From Actinomycetales bacterium (GTDB lineage: Bacteria; Actinomycetota; Actinomycetes; Actinomycetales; Cellulomonadaceae), in the NCBI GenBank assembly GCA_012514545.1, contig JAAZAC010000259.1, positions 1 through 6,386 of the forward strand: DNA of 6,386 bases, in the 5' to 3' direction. Below are positions 1-5,990 of this stretch, piece after piece. The translations under genes were made by a program, and so were the position numbers. Position 1 is the first letter of the stretch. Every line of letters begins with the position of its first letter. Under the pieces are notes generated by a model that saw nothing but the letters and a program-made list of their open reading frames with translations, was not told where the DNA came from and ran no database searches.

Positions 1-47
1 CGGATGACGTCGACGGCGTCGAAGGGCTCAGGGGCCGCGGCGGTCAT
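1..47 (-). CDS. deoA: Thymidine phosphorylase, N-terminus only (runs off left edge)
   Basis: Only 15 codons are visible, reading MTAAAPEPFDAVDVIR with the last codon incomplete at the edge. The FDAVDVIR stretch matches the N-terminus of actinobacterial thymidine (pyrimidine-nucleoside) phosphorylases, which typically continue with a KRDG motif. The enzyme cleaves thymidine and deoxyuridine with phosphate to the free base and 2-deoxyribose-1-phosphate in the cytoplasm. The ATG overlaps the cdd stop codon in an ATGA arrangement and is preceded by GGAGGAG at 53-59 with good spacing, so translation is probably coupled to cdd. The identification rests on a short match plus context: deoA directly after cdd, behind a nucleoside transporter, is a common actinobacterial order. 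No catalytic residue is in view. Another pyrimidine-nucleoside phosphorylase type remains possible. Confidence 0.7.
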   Translation of the reverse strand, partial: MTAAAPEPFDAVDVI

Positions 48-442
48 GCTCGCTCCTCCAGGTCGGCGGGGCCGAAGGCGTCCGGGAGCACCTCGCGCAG
101 CGGCCGGACGCCGCCGACGGTGTCGAGCAGCAGGTCCGGGCCGCCGTGCTCGTAGAGCAGCTGGCGGCACCGGCCGCACGGCATCAGCACGTTCCCGTGC
201 TTGTCCACGCACGCGAACGCCACCAGCCGCCCGCCGCCGGACGCGTGCAGCGCGCTGACCAGCCCGCACTCCGCGCACAGCGTGACCCCGTAGGAGGCGT
301 TCTCGACGTTGCAGCCGACGACGACGCGGCCGTCGTCGACGAGCGCCGCCGCCCCCACGGGGAACCGCGAGTACGGCACGTACGCGCGCGTCATGACGTC
401 CCGAGCGGCGTCCCGCAGGGCGTCCCAGTCGATCTGCGGCAC
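44..442 (-). CDS. cdd: Cytidine deaminase (homotetrameric type)
   Basis: This is a 132-residue protein, the usual length of the small tetrameric cytidine deaminases. It converts cytidine and deoxycytidine to uridine and deoxyuridine with release of ammonia, in the cytoplasm. Visible motifs are YVPYSRFPVGAA (21-32), the substrate-binding CNVENASYG (44-52), CAE at 56-58 and PCGRCRQ (88-94). Cys56, Cys89 and Cys92 should bind the single zinc and Glu58 should be the proton shuttle. The CAEC form, rather than the CAER of Bacillus, is typical of actinobacterial enzymes such as the mycobacterial one. The GTG start at 442 was chosen because GGAGGAG precedes it at the right distance. A GTG at 469, overlapping the permease stop, would add nine residues but lacks support. 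Cdd links imported cytidine to the phosphorylase encoded next. Confidence 0.95.
   Translation of the reverse strand: MPQIDWDALRDAARDVMTRAYVPYSRFPVGAAALVDDGRVVVGCNVENASYGVTLCAECGLVSALHASGGGRLVAFACVDKHGNVLMPCGRCRQLLYEHGGPDLLLDTVGGVRPLREVLPDAFGPADLEERA
53..59 (-). promoter_or_regulatory. Ribosome binding site of deoA
   Basis: GGAGGAG lies inside the last codons of cdd, with GGAGG seven bases before the deoA ATG. It fixes the start of the truncated gene. The 12 bases from here to the start codon match the corresponding 12 bases before cdd at 10 positions. Confidence 0.7.
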
Positions 443-447
443 AGTCG

Positions 448-454
448 CTCCTCC
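448..454 (-). promoter_or_regulatory. Ribosome binding site deciding the cdd start
   Basis: GGAGGAG sits in the 23-bp gap between the second permease and cdd, with GGAGG seven bases before the GTG at 442. It favours that start over the in-frame GTG at 469, which overlaps the permease stop codon. Confidence 0.75.
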
Positions 455-465
455 GTTCGCGAGGG

Positions 466-1767
466 TCACTCCTTGACGTACGCGACGCCGTCGGCGGCAG
501 GCGCCCGCGAGCGCCCGACGAGGCCGGCGACCGCGAGCAGCGTCACGACGTACGGCAGCATGAGCATGAACTGGCTCGGCACCGGCGCCCCGACGACGCT
601 CAGCGCGCCCTCGAGGTTGGACGCGAAGCCGAACAGCAGCGCCGCGAAGGCCGCCCGCACCGGGTCCCACTTGCCGAAGATCACGGCCGCGAGGGCGATG
701 TAGCCGGCGCCCGCCGTCATCTCCTTGCCGAACGAGGACACCGAGACGACGGTGTAGAACGCGCCGCCGATGCCGACCACGCCGCCCGCGATGAGGACGG
801 CCCGGTACCGCGTCCGCTCCACCTTGATGCCGACGGTGTCGGCCGCCTTCGGGTGCTCGCCGACCGAGCGGACCCGCAGGCCCCACCGGGTCCGGTAGAG
901 CGCGAACCACACGACCGGCACCGCGATGTACATGAGGTAGACGACGAGCGACTGGTTGAACAGCGCGGGCCCGAGCACCGGGATCTCCGCGAGCACCGGG
1001 ATCCGCAGCGGCGTGAAGCGCACCGTCTCGTTGAGCCGCTGGGCCTGCGGCACGAGCACCTCGGAGTACAGGAAGCTCGTCAGGCCGATGACGAGCACGT
1101 TGAGCACGACACCGACGATGACCTGGTCGACGCGGTACGAGATCGCGAAGACGCCCAGCAGCAGCGCGACGAGCATGCCCGCGAGGATCGCCGCGAACAG
1201 CCCGGCGAACGGGTTCTTCGTCAGGGAGCCGACGACGGCCGCGAAGAACGCGCCCGCGAGCAGCTGGCTCTCGATCGCGATGTTCACGACGCCGGCCCGC
1301 TCGCCGATGACGCCGCCGAGGGCGCCGAAGACGAGCGGCACCGCCAGCAGCACCGCGCCGCCGACCAGCCGGGTCACCGGGAAGTCGCGGTCGCTGCCCG
1401 CGCCCGCCCAGGACAGGAAGGCCACGAAGCCGACGAGCGCGAACACGGCCGACATCCACAGCGGCGCCGACCGGTGCACCCGCAGCAGCGCGACCGCCGC
1501 GAGGGCGATCACCGCCGTCAGCGCCACGCAGATCCACGCCACCGTCATCCCCGGCACCGAGACGTCCGGGATCCTGATGGCGTCGCTCTCCGCGGAGAAC
1601 CGGAAGTTCGTGTCCCCCTCGCGCGGGGCGAGGGCGAGCAGCAGCGCGAGGAGCGCCACCACGACGACGTAGGCGATGGCCGGCTTCCGGCTCACCACCC
1701 TGACGTGCCGGAGGTCCGCCTCCACCGAGCCGGAGGACGGGGTCGTGGTCAGGGTCGTCGTGGTCAC
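466..1767 (-). CDS. Nucleoside ABC transporter permease 2 (NupQ-like, BPD_transp_2)
   Basis: This 433-residue polytopic membrane protein is the second permease of the BMP-type importer and pairs with the permease encoded just upstream to form the channel. Family hallmarks are ERAGVVNIAIES (156-167), corresponding to the usual GVxNIGxEG, YRVDQVIVGVVLN (211-223) and GEHPKAADTVGI (303-314). The core transporter begins near residue 130. Before it lie about 130 extra residues: a Thr/Ser-rich start, a hydrophobic segment near 30-47, a polar loop at 48-73 and two more hydrophobic segments near 74-95 and 103-121. Bacillus-type homologues are about 320 residues, so this is a long form. The GTG start overlaps the preceding stop as GTGA. 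Its ribosome site (GGAAGG at 1778-1783) is only moderate, so coupling is likely. Substrate class is inferred from neighbours. Confidence 0.9.
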   Translation of the reverse strand: MTTTTLTTTPSSGSVEADLRHVRVVSRKPAIAYVVVVALLALLLALAPREGDTNFRFSAESDAIRIPDVSVPGMTVAWICVALTAVIALAAVALLRVHRSAPLWMSAVFALVGFVAFLSWAGAGSDRDFPVTRLVGGAVLLAVPLVFGALGGVIGERAGVVNIAIESQLLAGAFFAAVVGSLTKNPFAGLFAAILAGMLVALLLGVFAISYRVDQVIVGVVLNVLVIGLTSFLYSEVLVPQAQRLNETVRFTPLRIPVLAEIPVLGPALFNQSLVVYLMYIAVPVVWFALYRTRWGLRVRSVGEHPKAADTVGIKVERTRYRAVLIAGGVVGIGGAFYTVVSVSSFGKEMTAGAGYIALAAVIFGKWDPVRAAFAALLFGFASNLEGALSVVGAPVPSQFMLMLPYVVTLLAVAGLVGRSRAPAADGVAYVKE

Positions 1768-3077
1768 GCCGCCACCGCCTTCCGCTCGGCGCGGGCCGCA
1801 CGGCGGCGACCCGGCTCCGGGATGCGGAACACCGCCCGCACGATGGGCGGCGCCGCGATGAAGAGCACGATGAGGGACTGCACGACGACGACGATCTCGA
1901 TCGGCACGCCCTCGGACGCCTGCATGACCGAGCCGCCCGCCTTGAACGCGCCGAACAGGAGCGCCGCCCCCAGCACCCCGAGCGGCCGCGACCGGCCGAG
2001 CAGGGCGACGGTGATCGCGTCGAACCCGATGCCGGCGTCGATGTCCGAGCTGAACCCGGTCACCACGGTGCCCTGCACCTGCGTGGCCCCGGCGAGGCCG
2101 AGGAGCGCGCCGGCGACGAGCATGACGGAGACCGTGACCCGCCGGACGTCGATACCCGCCACGCGCGCGGCGTGCGGGTTGATGCCGACGGCCCGGTACT
2201 CGAAGCCCATCTTGGAGCGCTCCAGCAGCCACCACGTGAACGCCACCGCGAGGAGCACCAGCACGAGGCCGAGGTGCACGTTGTAGCCCTCGAAGAGCTT
2301 GGGCATCTGCGCCGAGGCGAGCGTCGGCCGCGTCTTGGGGTTCGACGAGCCGGGCGCCTGGAGCAGGCCGGGCGTCGCGAGCAGGTACGACAGGAGGTAG
2401 AACGCGACGTAGTTGAGCATGATCGTCGAGATCACCTCGTGGGCGCCCGTGAACGCCTTGAGCGCCCCCGCGATGCCCGCCCACAGGGCGCCGGCGAGCA
2501 TGCCCGCCGCGAGCGCCACGAGCATGTGCAGCGGCCACGGCATCGACCACGTGAAGCCGACCCAGCCCGCGGCGGCGGCCGCGACGAGCATCTGCCCGCG
2601 GCCACCGATGTTGAACAGGCCGGTCCGGAAGGTCAGCGCGACGCCGAGGCCCGCCGCGATGAGCGGCGTCGCCCGCGTGAGCGTCGCGGTCAGCGGCCGG
2701 ATCGCGCCGCCGAAGTCGTCGGCGGTGAAGTCCCACACCGCGCCGCGGAACAGGGCCGCGTACGCGGAGCCGACAGCGCTGCCGATCGCCGAGAACGTGT
2801 CGCCGGGGCGGGAGAAGAAGTAGCCCGCCGCCCTCTGGACGGCCTCGTCGGTGAAGGCGATGAGCACCGAGCCCGCGAGGATCGCCAGCACCACGGCGCC
2901 GAGCGAGATCGCCCAGCCCCCCGTGACGATGCGCTGGAAGACCTCGCGCCACTGGTTCTCCTCGGCCGCCGCGCGGCGCGGCTCCGGGCCGGAGTCGGCC
3001 GACGACGGCGCCGGCTCGACGGTGACGCGCTCGCGGTCGCCCGGGGGGACGGGGGAGGGCGTGTGGGTGTCGCTCAT
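1764..3077 (-). CDS. Nucleoside ABC transporter permease 1 (NupP-like, BPD_transp_2)
   Basis: This 437-residue inner-membrane permease is the first of the two in the BMP-type importer. A hydrophilic, Pro/Glu/Arg-rich cytoplasmic N-terminus of about 50 residues is followed by a first membrane segment near 54-75 and then roughly eight further hydrophobic segments. Family motifs are LFNIGGRGQM (154-163), GAHEVISTIMLNY (211-223), the AVGINPHAARVAGI stretch (296-309) and FDAITVALLGR (352-362). The FNIG and NPHAA motifs correspond to the VNIA and EHPKAA motifs of permease 2, as expected for paralogous halves of one channel. The protein ends in an Arg/Lys-rich tail. The ATG at 3077 overlaps the ATPase stop (ATGA) and has GAGGAGG at 3085-3091 seven bases upstream, so the start is well supported. 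Which nucleosides pass cannot be read from the sequence. Confidence 0.92.
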   Translation of the reverse strand: MSDTHTPSPVPPGDRERVTVEPAPSSADSGPEPRRAAAEENQWREVFQRIVTGGWAISLGAVVLAILAGSVLIAFTDEAVQRAAGYFFSRPGDTFSAIGSAVGSAYAALFRGAVWDFTADDFGGAIRPLTATLTRATPLIAAGLGVALTFRTGLFNIGGRGQMLVAAAAAGWVGFTWSMPWPLHMLVALAAGMLAGALWAGIAGALKAFTGAHEVISTIMLNYVAFYLLSYLLATPGLLQAPGSSNPKTRPTLASAQMPKLFEGYNVHLGLVLVLLAVAFTWWLLERSKMGFEYRAVGINPHAARVAGIDVRRVTVSVMLVAGALLGLAGATQVQGTVVTGFSSDIDAGIGFDAITVALLGRSRPLGVLGAALLFGAFKAGGSVMQASEGVPIEIVVVVQSLIVLFIAAPPIVRAVFRIPEPGRRRAARAERKAVAA

Positions 3078-4588
3078 GCTGCCGCCTCCTCGGCCGGCAC
3101 GCCGGCCATCATCAGGCCGAGCACGTCGCGCGGCGTCGTCGAGGGCACGATGCCCACCACCCTGCCGCGGTACATCACCAGGATCCGGTCGCCGAGGCCC
3201 ACGGCCTCGTCCAGCTCGGTCGACACGACGACGACGGGCACGCCCGCGTCGCGCGTCTCGACGATCCGCTTGTGGATGAACTCGATGGAGCCGACGTCGA
3301 CGCCGCGCGTCGGCTGGCACGCGACGAGCAGCCGCAGGTCGCGGGAGAGCTCGCGGGCGAGGACCACCTTCTGCTGGTTGCCGCCCGAGAGCCGGCTCAC
3401 CGGCTCGTGGATGCCCTGCGTGCGGACGTCGAACTCCTCGACGGCCTTCGCGGCGAAGTCGTCCCGCGTGCCGAGGCGGATCATCCCGCCCGTGACGAAC
3501 GGCGGGCCCGACAGCCGGTCGAGCATGAGGTTCTCCGCGACCGTGAAGTCGCCGACCAGGCCGTCGACGTTGCGGTCCTCGGGGACGAACCCCACGCCCA
3601 GGTTGAGGATGTCGCGCACCGAGCGCCCGACGATCTCCGTGCCGTCGAGCCTGATGCTCCCGCTGACGTTGGCCTGCAGGCCGAGCAGCGCCTCGGCGAG
3701 CTCCGTCTGGCCGTTGCCCTGCACGCCGGCGACGACGAGCACCTCGCCGCCCCGGACGGTGAAGCTCACCTTGTCGACGAGGACGGCGCCCCGGGCGTCG
3801 GTCACCTCGAGGTCGGACACCTCCAGGAGGGCGTCGGTGTGCCGGGGCTCGTCCTTGCGGACGGTCAGCTCGACCTGGCGGCCGACCATCATGGCGGCCA
3901 GCTCGGCGTCGGACATGTCCGGGGTGGCCTCGCCGACGACGGCCCCACGCCGGATGACGGTGATCCGGTCGGCGACCTCGCGGACCTCGCGGAGCTTGTG
4001 GGTGATGAAGACGATGGCCGCGCCGGACGCCTTGAGCTGGCGCATGATCGCCATGAGCTCGTCGGTCTCCTGCGGCGTGAGCACGGCGGTGGGCTCGTCG
4101 AAGATGAGCACCTTCGCGTCGCGCGAGAGCGCCTTGATGATCTCGATGCGCTGCTGGACGCCGACCGGCAGGTCCTCGACCACCGCGTCGGGGTCGACGT
4201 GGAAGCCGAACCGGTCGGCGATCTCGCGCACCTTCGCGCGCGCGGCGTCGATGTCGAGGCGACCGGCGCCGTGGGTGGGCTCGTTGCCGAGCATGACGTT
4301 CTCGGCCACGGTGAAGACGGGGATCAGCATGAAGTGCTGGTGCACCATGCCGATCCCGGCGGCCATGGCGTCGCCGGGGCCGCGGAAGTGCTGCACCTCG
4401 CCGTCGAGGAGCACCTCGCCCTCGTCGGCCGTGTACAGGCCGTAGAGGACGTTCATCAGGGTGGACTTCCCGGCGCCGTTCTCACCGAGCAGGCAGTGGA
4501 TCTCGCCCGGCTCCACGGTGAGGGAGATGTGGTCGTTGGCGACCAGCGGGCCGAACCGCTTGGTGATGTCGCGGAGCTCGAGCTTCAT
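3074..4588 (-). CDS. Nucleoside ABC transporter ATP-binding protein, two fused NBDs (NupO-like)
   Basis: This 504-residue protein carries two tandem ABC nucleotide-binding domains and powers the importer from the cytoplasmic side. Domain 1 has Walker A GENGAGKST (35-43), Q-loop Gln84, signature LPVGVQQ (140-146), Walker B with D164-E165 and H-loop His197. Domain 2 starts near 254 and has a degenerate Walker A GVQGNGQT (288-295, Gln294 in place of Lys), a good signature LSGGNQQ (400-406), CQPT at 424-427 where DEPT is expected, and no H-loop histidine (STELDE, 456-461). This asymmetry is typical of the sugar/nucleoside class that includes RbsA and NupO. The ATG at 4588 has GAGGA at 4596-4600, seven bases upstream. 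An ATG at 4666 is in frame but would add a 26-residue low-complexity, Arg-rich leader. The gene overlaps permease 1 by 4 bp. Confidence 0.95.
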   Translation of the reverse strand: MKLELRDITKRFGPLVANDHISLTVEPGEIHCLLGENGAGKSTLMNVLYGLYTADEGEVLLDGEVQHFRGPGDAMAAGIGMVHQHFMLIPVFTVAENVMLGNEPTHGAGRLDIDAARAKVREIADRFGFHVDPDAVVEDLPVGVQQRIEIIKALSRDAKVLIFDEPTAVLTPQETDELMAIMRQLKASGAAIVFITHKLREVREVADRITVIRRGAVVGEATPDMSDAELAAMMVGRQVELTVRKDEPRHTDALLEVSDLEVTDARGAVLVDKVSFTVRGGEVLVVAGVQGNGQTELAEALLGLQANVSGSIRLDGTEIVGRSVRDILNLGVGFVPEDRNVDGLVGDFTVAENLMLDRLSGPPFVTGGMIRLGTRDDFAAKAVEEFDVRTQGIHEPVSRLSGGNQQKVVLARELSRDLRLLVACQPTRGVDVGSIEFIHKRIVETRDAGVPVVVVSTELDEAVGLGDRILVMYRGRVVGIVPSTTPRDVLGLMMAGVPAEEAAA

Positions 4589-4675
4589 CGCACGATCCTC
4601 GGTGGGGTCCAGGGGGACGTCGGACGGGCCGCGGGAGCCGGTGCGGGCACGGGCACCCCGCCCCATGCTTGCACG
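4589..4675 (-). other. Leader before the ABC ATPase gene
   Basis: These 87 bp separate the stem-loop from the ATPase start. They hold the ATPase ribosome site and a small inverted repeat, GGTGC (4640-4644) with GCACC (4653-4657). No convincing -35/-10 pair is visible, so read-through from the lipoprotein promoter is the simplest source of downstream mRNA. The stretch is open in the ATPase frame from an ATG at 4666, but its translation is low-complexity and Arg-rich. Confidence 0.4.
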
Positions 4676-4717
4676 CGTGGTCCGGGGGGAGGCAGGTGTG
4701 CCTCCCCCCGGACCACG
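4676..4717 (-). terminator. Perfect 19-bp stem-loop between lipoprotein and ATPase genes
   Basis: Read on the plus strand, CGTGGTCCGGGGGGAGGCA (4676-4694) and TGCCTCCCCCCGGACCACG (4699-4717) are exact inverse complements around the 4-base loop GGTG. It begins 8 bp after the lipoprotein stop codon and lies 87 bp before the ATPase start. On the transcribed (minus) strand no U-run follows, so it is not a canonical intrinsic terminator. Likely roles are a partial, U-less terminator or a barrier to 3' exonucleases that stabilises the lipoprotein mRNA. Either would raise the binding protein relative to the membrane complex, as is common in ABC import operons. The structure is seen directly; the role is inferred. 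Confidence 0.65.
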
Positions 4718-4725
4718 TCAGCGGG

Positions 4726-5832
4726 TCACTGGCTCAGGTACGAGGTGACCTCGACCTCGCCGGCGATGATCGCGTCGCGCAGGGCCTCGACCTCGGCCCA
4801 GAGCTCGGCGTCCACCTTGCCCTCGAAGTTGTGCAGCGGGGCGATGCCGACGCCGCCGTTCTCGAGCGTGCCGACGTAGGCCTCGGGGTCGAAGTTGCCC
4901 TGGCCCGCGGCCATGATCGCGTCGTACACCGAGACGTCCATCTGCTTGAGGATCGACGTCAGGATGATGTCCTGCGTGCTCGGGTCCGTCACGTAGAAGT
5001 CGGCGTCCACGCCGATCAGCGCGATCTCGCGGCCGGAGTCGGCGATGGCGTCCATCGCGGACTGGTAGATCGGGCCGCCCACGGGGAGCAGGACGTCGAC
5101 GCCCTGGTCGATGATGCCCGCGGCCACGTTCTTGGCCGCGTCGTTGGCCTCGAAGCCACCGGTGAACTGGCCGTCGGTGCCGTCCCAGCCGATGACGGAG
5201 ACGTTCGCGCCCTTGACCTCGTTGTAGTGCTGGACGCCCTGGTAGAAGCCGTCCATGAAGATCGACACGGTCGGGAAGTTCATGCCGCCGAAGGTGCCGA
5301 CCTTGCCGGTCTGCGAGTAGCCCGCGGCGAGGTAGCCCGCGAGGAACGCGGCCTCGGCCGTGTCGTAGAGCAGCGGCTTGATGTTCTCGGCGTCCTTGGT
5401 GCCGTCGAAGTCGTTGTCGGCCGCGTCGTCCACCAGGATGTACTGGAGGTCGGGGTTGGCCAGCGCGGACTCCACGGTGGCCGCCGAGAGCGCGAAGCCG
5501 ACGGACACGATCGTGTCGCAGCCCGCCGCGACCAGGGACTCGAGGTTCGGCTGGAAGTCGGACTCGGAGTCGGACTGGACCTCGGCGAACTCGGCGCCGA
5601 GCTCCTCGGCCGCGCGCTTGGCGCCCTCGTAGCTCAGCTGGTTGAAGCTCTTGTCGTCGAAGCCGCCAGCGTCGGAGACGATGCACGCCTTGTAGTCGAT
5701 CGTCTCTTCCTGGCTGGGCTCGTCACCCGGGGTCGTGGTGTCGTCGGGCTCCTCGTCGGGAGCCGCGCCGCACGCCGCCAGTGCCAGCGCTGCCGCGGTG
5801 GCGAGCGCCGCCGCCCTCATGGTCTTCTTCAC
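4726..5832 (-). CDS. BMP-family nucleoside-binding lipoprotein (ABC transporter substrate-binding protein)
   Basis: This 368-residue lipoprotein is the extracytoplasmic receptor of the importer. It has a signal peptide (basic VKKTMR, then an Ala/Leu core) ending in the lipobox LAAC with lipidated Cys21. An acidic Asp/Glu/Thr/Pro linker follows (about 25-45). The BMP/PnrA domain starts near 48 and shows VSDAGGFDDKSFNQ (52-65), SESDFQPNL (89-97), GTFGGMNFP (179-187), GVDADF (274-279) and ILTSILK (290-296). In the PnrA/BMP family, the early Asp/Asn motif, a late Asp and a Lys contact the nucleoside, and matching residues are present here. The GTG at 5832 was chosen because AGGAG (5839-5843) lies six bases upstream. 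The internal ATG at 5820 would be too far away and would remove the basic residues. Being first in the operon fits its need for high expression. The substrate, purine or pyrimidine nucleoside, is not readable from sequence. Confidence 0.95.
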   Translation of the reverse strand: MKKTMRAAALATAAALALAACGAAPDEEPDDTTTPGDEPSQEETIDYKACIVSDAGGFDDKSFNQLSYEGAKRAAEELGAEFAEVQSDSESDFQPNLESLVAAGCDTIVSVGFALSAATVESALANPDLQYILVDDAADNDFDGTKDAENIKPLLYDTAEAAFLAGYLAAGYSQTGKVGTFGGMNFPTVSIFMDGFYQGVQHYNEVKGANVSVIGWDGTDGQFTGGFEANDAAKNVAAGIIDQGVDVLLPVGGPIYQSAMDAIADSGREIALIGVDADFYVTDPSTQDIILTSILKQMDVSVYDAIMAAGQGNFDPEAYVGTLENGGVGIAPLHNFEGKVDAELWAEVEALRDAIIAGEVEVTSYLSQ

Positions 5833-5838
5833 GTGCCA

Positions 5839-5843
5839 CTCCT
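5839..5843 (-). promoter_or_regulatory. Ribosome binding site of the BMP lipoprotein
   Basis: AGGAG lies six bases before the GTG at 5832. It selects GTG over the ATG four codons downstream, and keeps the two lysines of the signal peptide n-region. Confidence 0.8.
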
Positions 5844-5859
5844 GTGTTGTCGCCACGCA

Positions 5860-5911
5860 GGTGCCGCCAGGGCCGTGACTCGCGTCGCTCCGTCGCGGCG
5901 TGTGCGGCACC
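5860..5911. repeat. 8-bp inverted repeat in the lipoprotein leader
   Basis: GGTGCCGC at 5860-5867 and GCGGCACC at 5904-5911 are exact inverse complements separated by 36 nt. A 4-bp CGCG pair (5881-5884 and 5894-5897) sits inside. It would form a branched hairpin in the 5' leader ending about 28 nt before the start codon. In DNA this rich in G and C, an 8-bp match may arise by chance. Confidence 0.35.
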
Positions 5912-5990
5912 CGGTCGGCTGGATGTACCTGAACACTACTGGCGTCGCGGCAGTGGTTGTTACCGCCGGGTAGCCCCCCGGGCCCCGATG

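Larger units (their letters stand above)
5833..5990 (-). promoter_or_regulatory. Promoter and leader region of the nucleoside transport operon
   Basis: This 158-bp non-coding stretch lies between the amidohydrolase stop and the lipoprotein start and should contain the operon promoter. A patch at 5921-5965 is noticeably less GC-rich than its surroundings. On the minus strand it contains TAGTGT (5933-5938), a possible -10 element, but no good TTGACA-like -35 element. If that -10 is used, the leader is about 100 nt and can fold through an 8-bp inverted repeat, GGTGCCGC (5860-5867) with GCGGCACC (5904-5911). I recognise no known riboswitch. A short imperfect repeat, GGTTGTTACC (5955-5964), lies just upstream of the -10 candidate. 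The promoter assignment is weak; the region's role follows from its position. Confidence 0.45.

Noticed and set aside
443..469. GTG at 469 as an alternative cdd start with a GTGA overlap.
   Set aside because: It lacks its own clear ribosome site, whereas GGAGGAG sits correctly before the GTG at 442, which gives the usual enzyme length.
1616..1634. Hairpin CCCTCG/CGAGGG inside the permease 2 gene.
   Set aside because: Only 6 bp, within conserved reading frame, and common by chance in GC-rich coding DNA.
3484..3507. CCCGCC/GGCGGG inverted repeat inside the ATPase gene.
   Set aside because: Short, within coding sequence, and explained by Gly and Pro codons.
4589..4666. An upstream in-frame ATG at 4666 that would extend the ATPase by 26 residues.
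   Set aside because: The extension is a low-complexity Arg/Pro/Gly leader absent from the family, and the ATG at 4588 has a good ribosome site and starts exactly where homologues begin.
853..4879. Very long open frames on the plus strand (for example 2172-4445 and 3272-4879) opposite the transporter genes.
   Set aside because: They are antisense to clear conserved genes, their translations are low-complexity and rich in Arg, Asp, Glu, Ser and Thr, and stop-free antisense frames are expected at this GC content.
5556..5576. Direct repeat AGTCGGACT occurring twice, 3 bp apart, in the lipoprotein gene.
   Set aside because: It encodes the alternating SDSESD motif, which is a usual part of the BMP family fold, so the repeat follows from the protein sequence.
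5966..5982. CCGGG/CCCGG inverted repeat as a terminator for the amidohydrolase gene.
   Set aside because: Only a 5-bp stem without a U-run; too weak to call.
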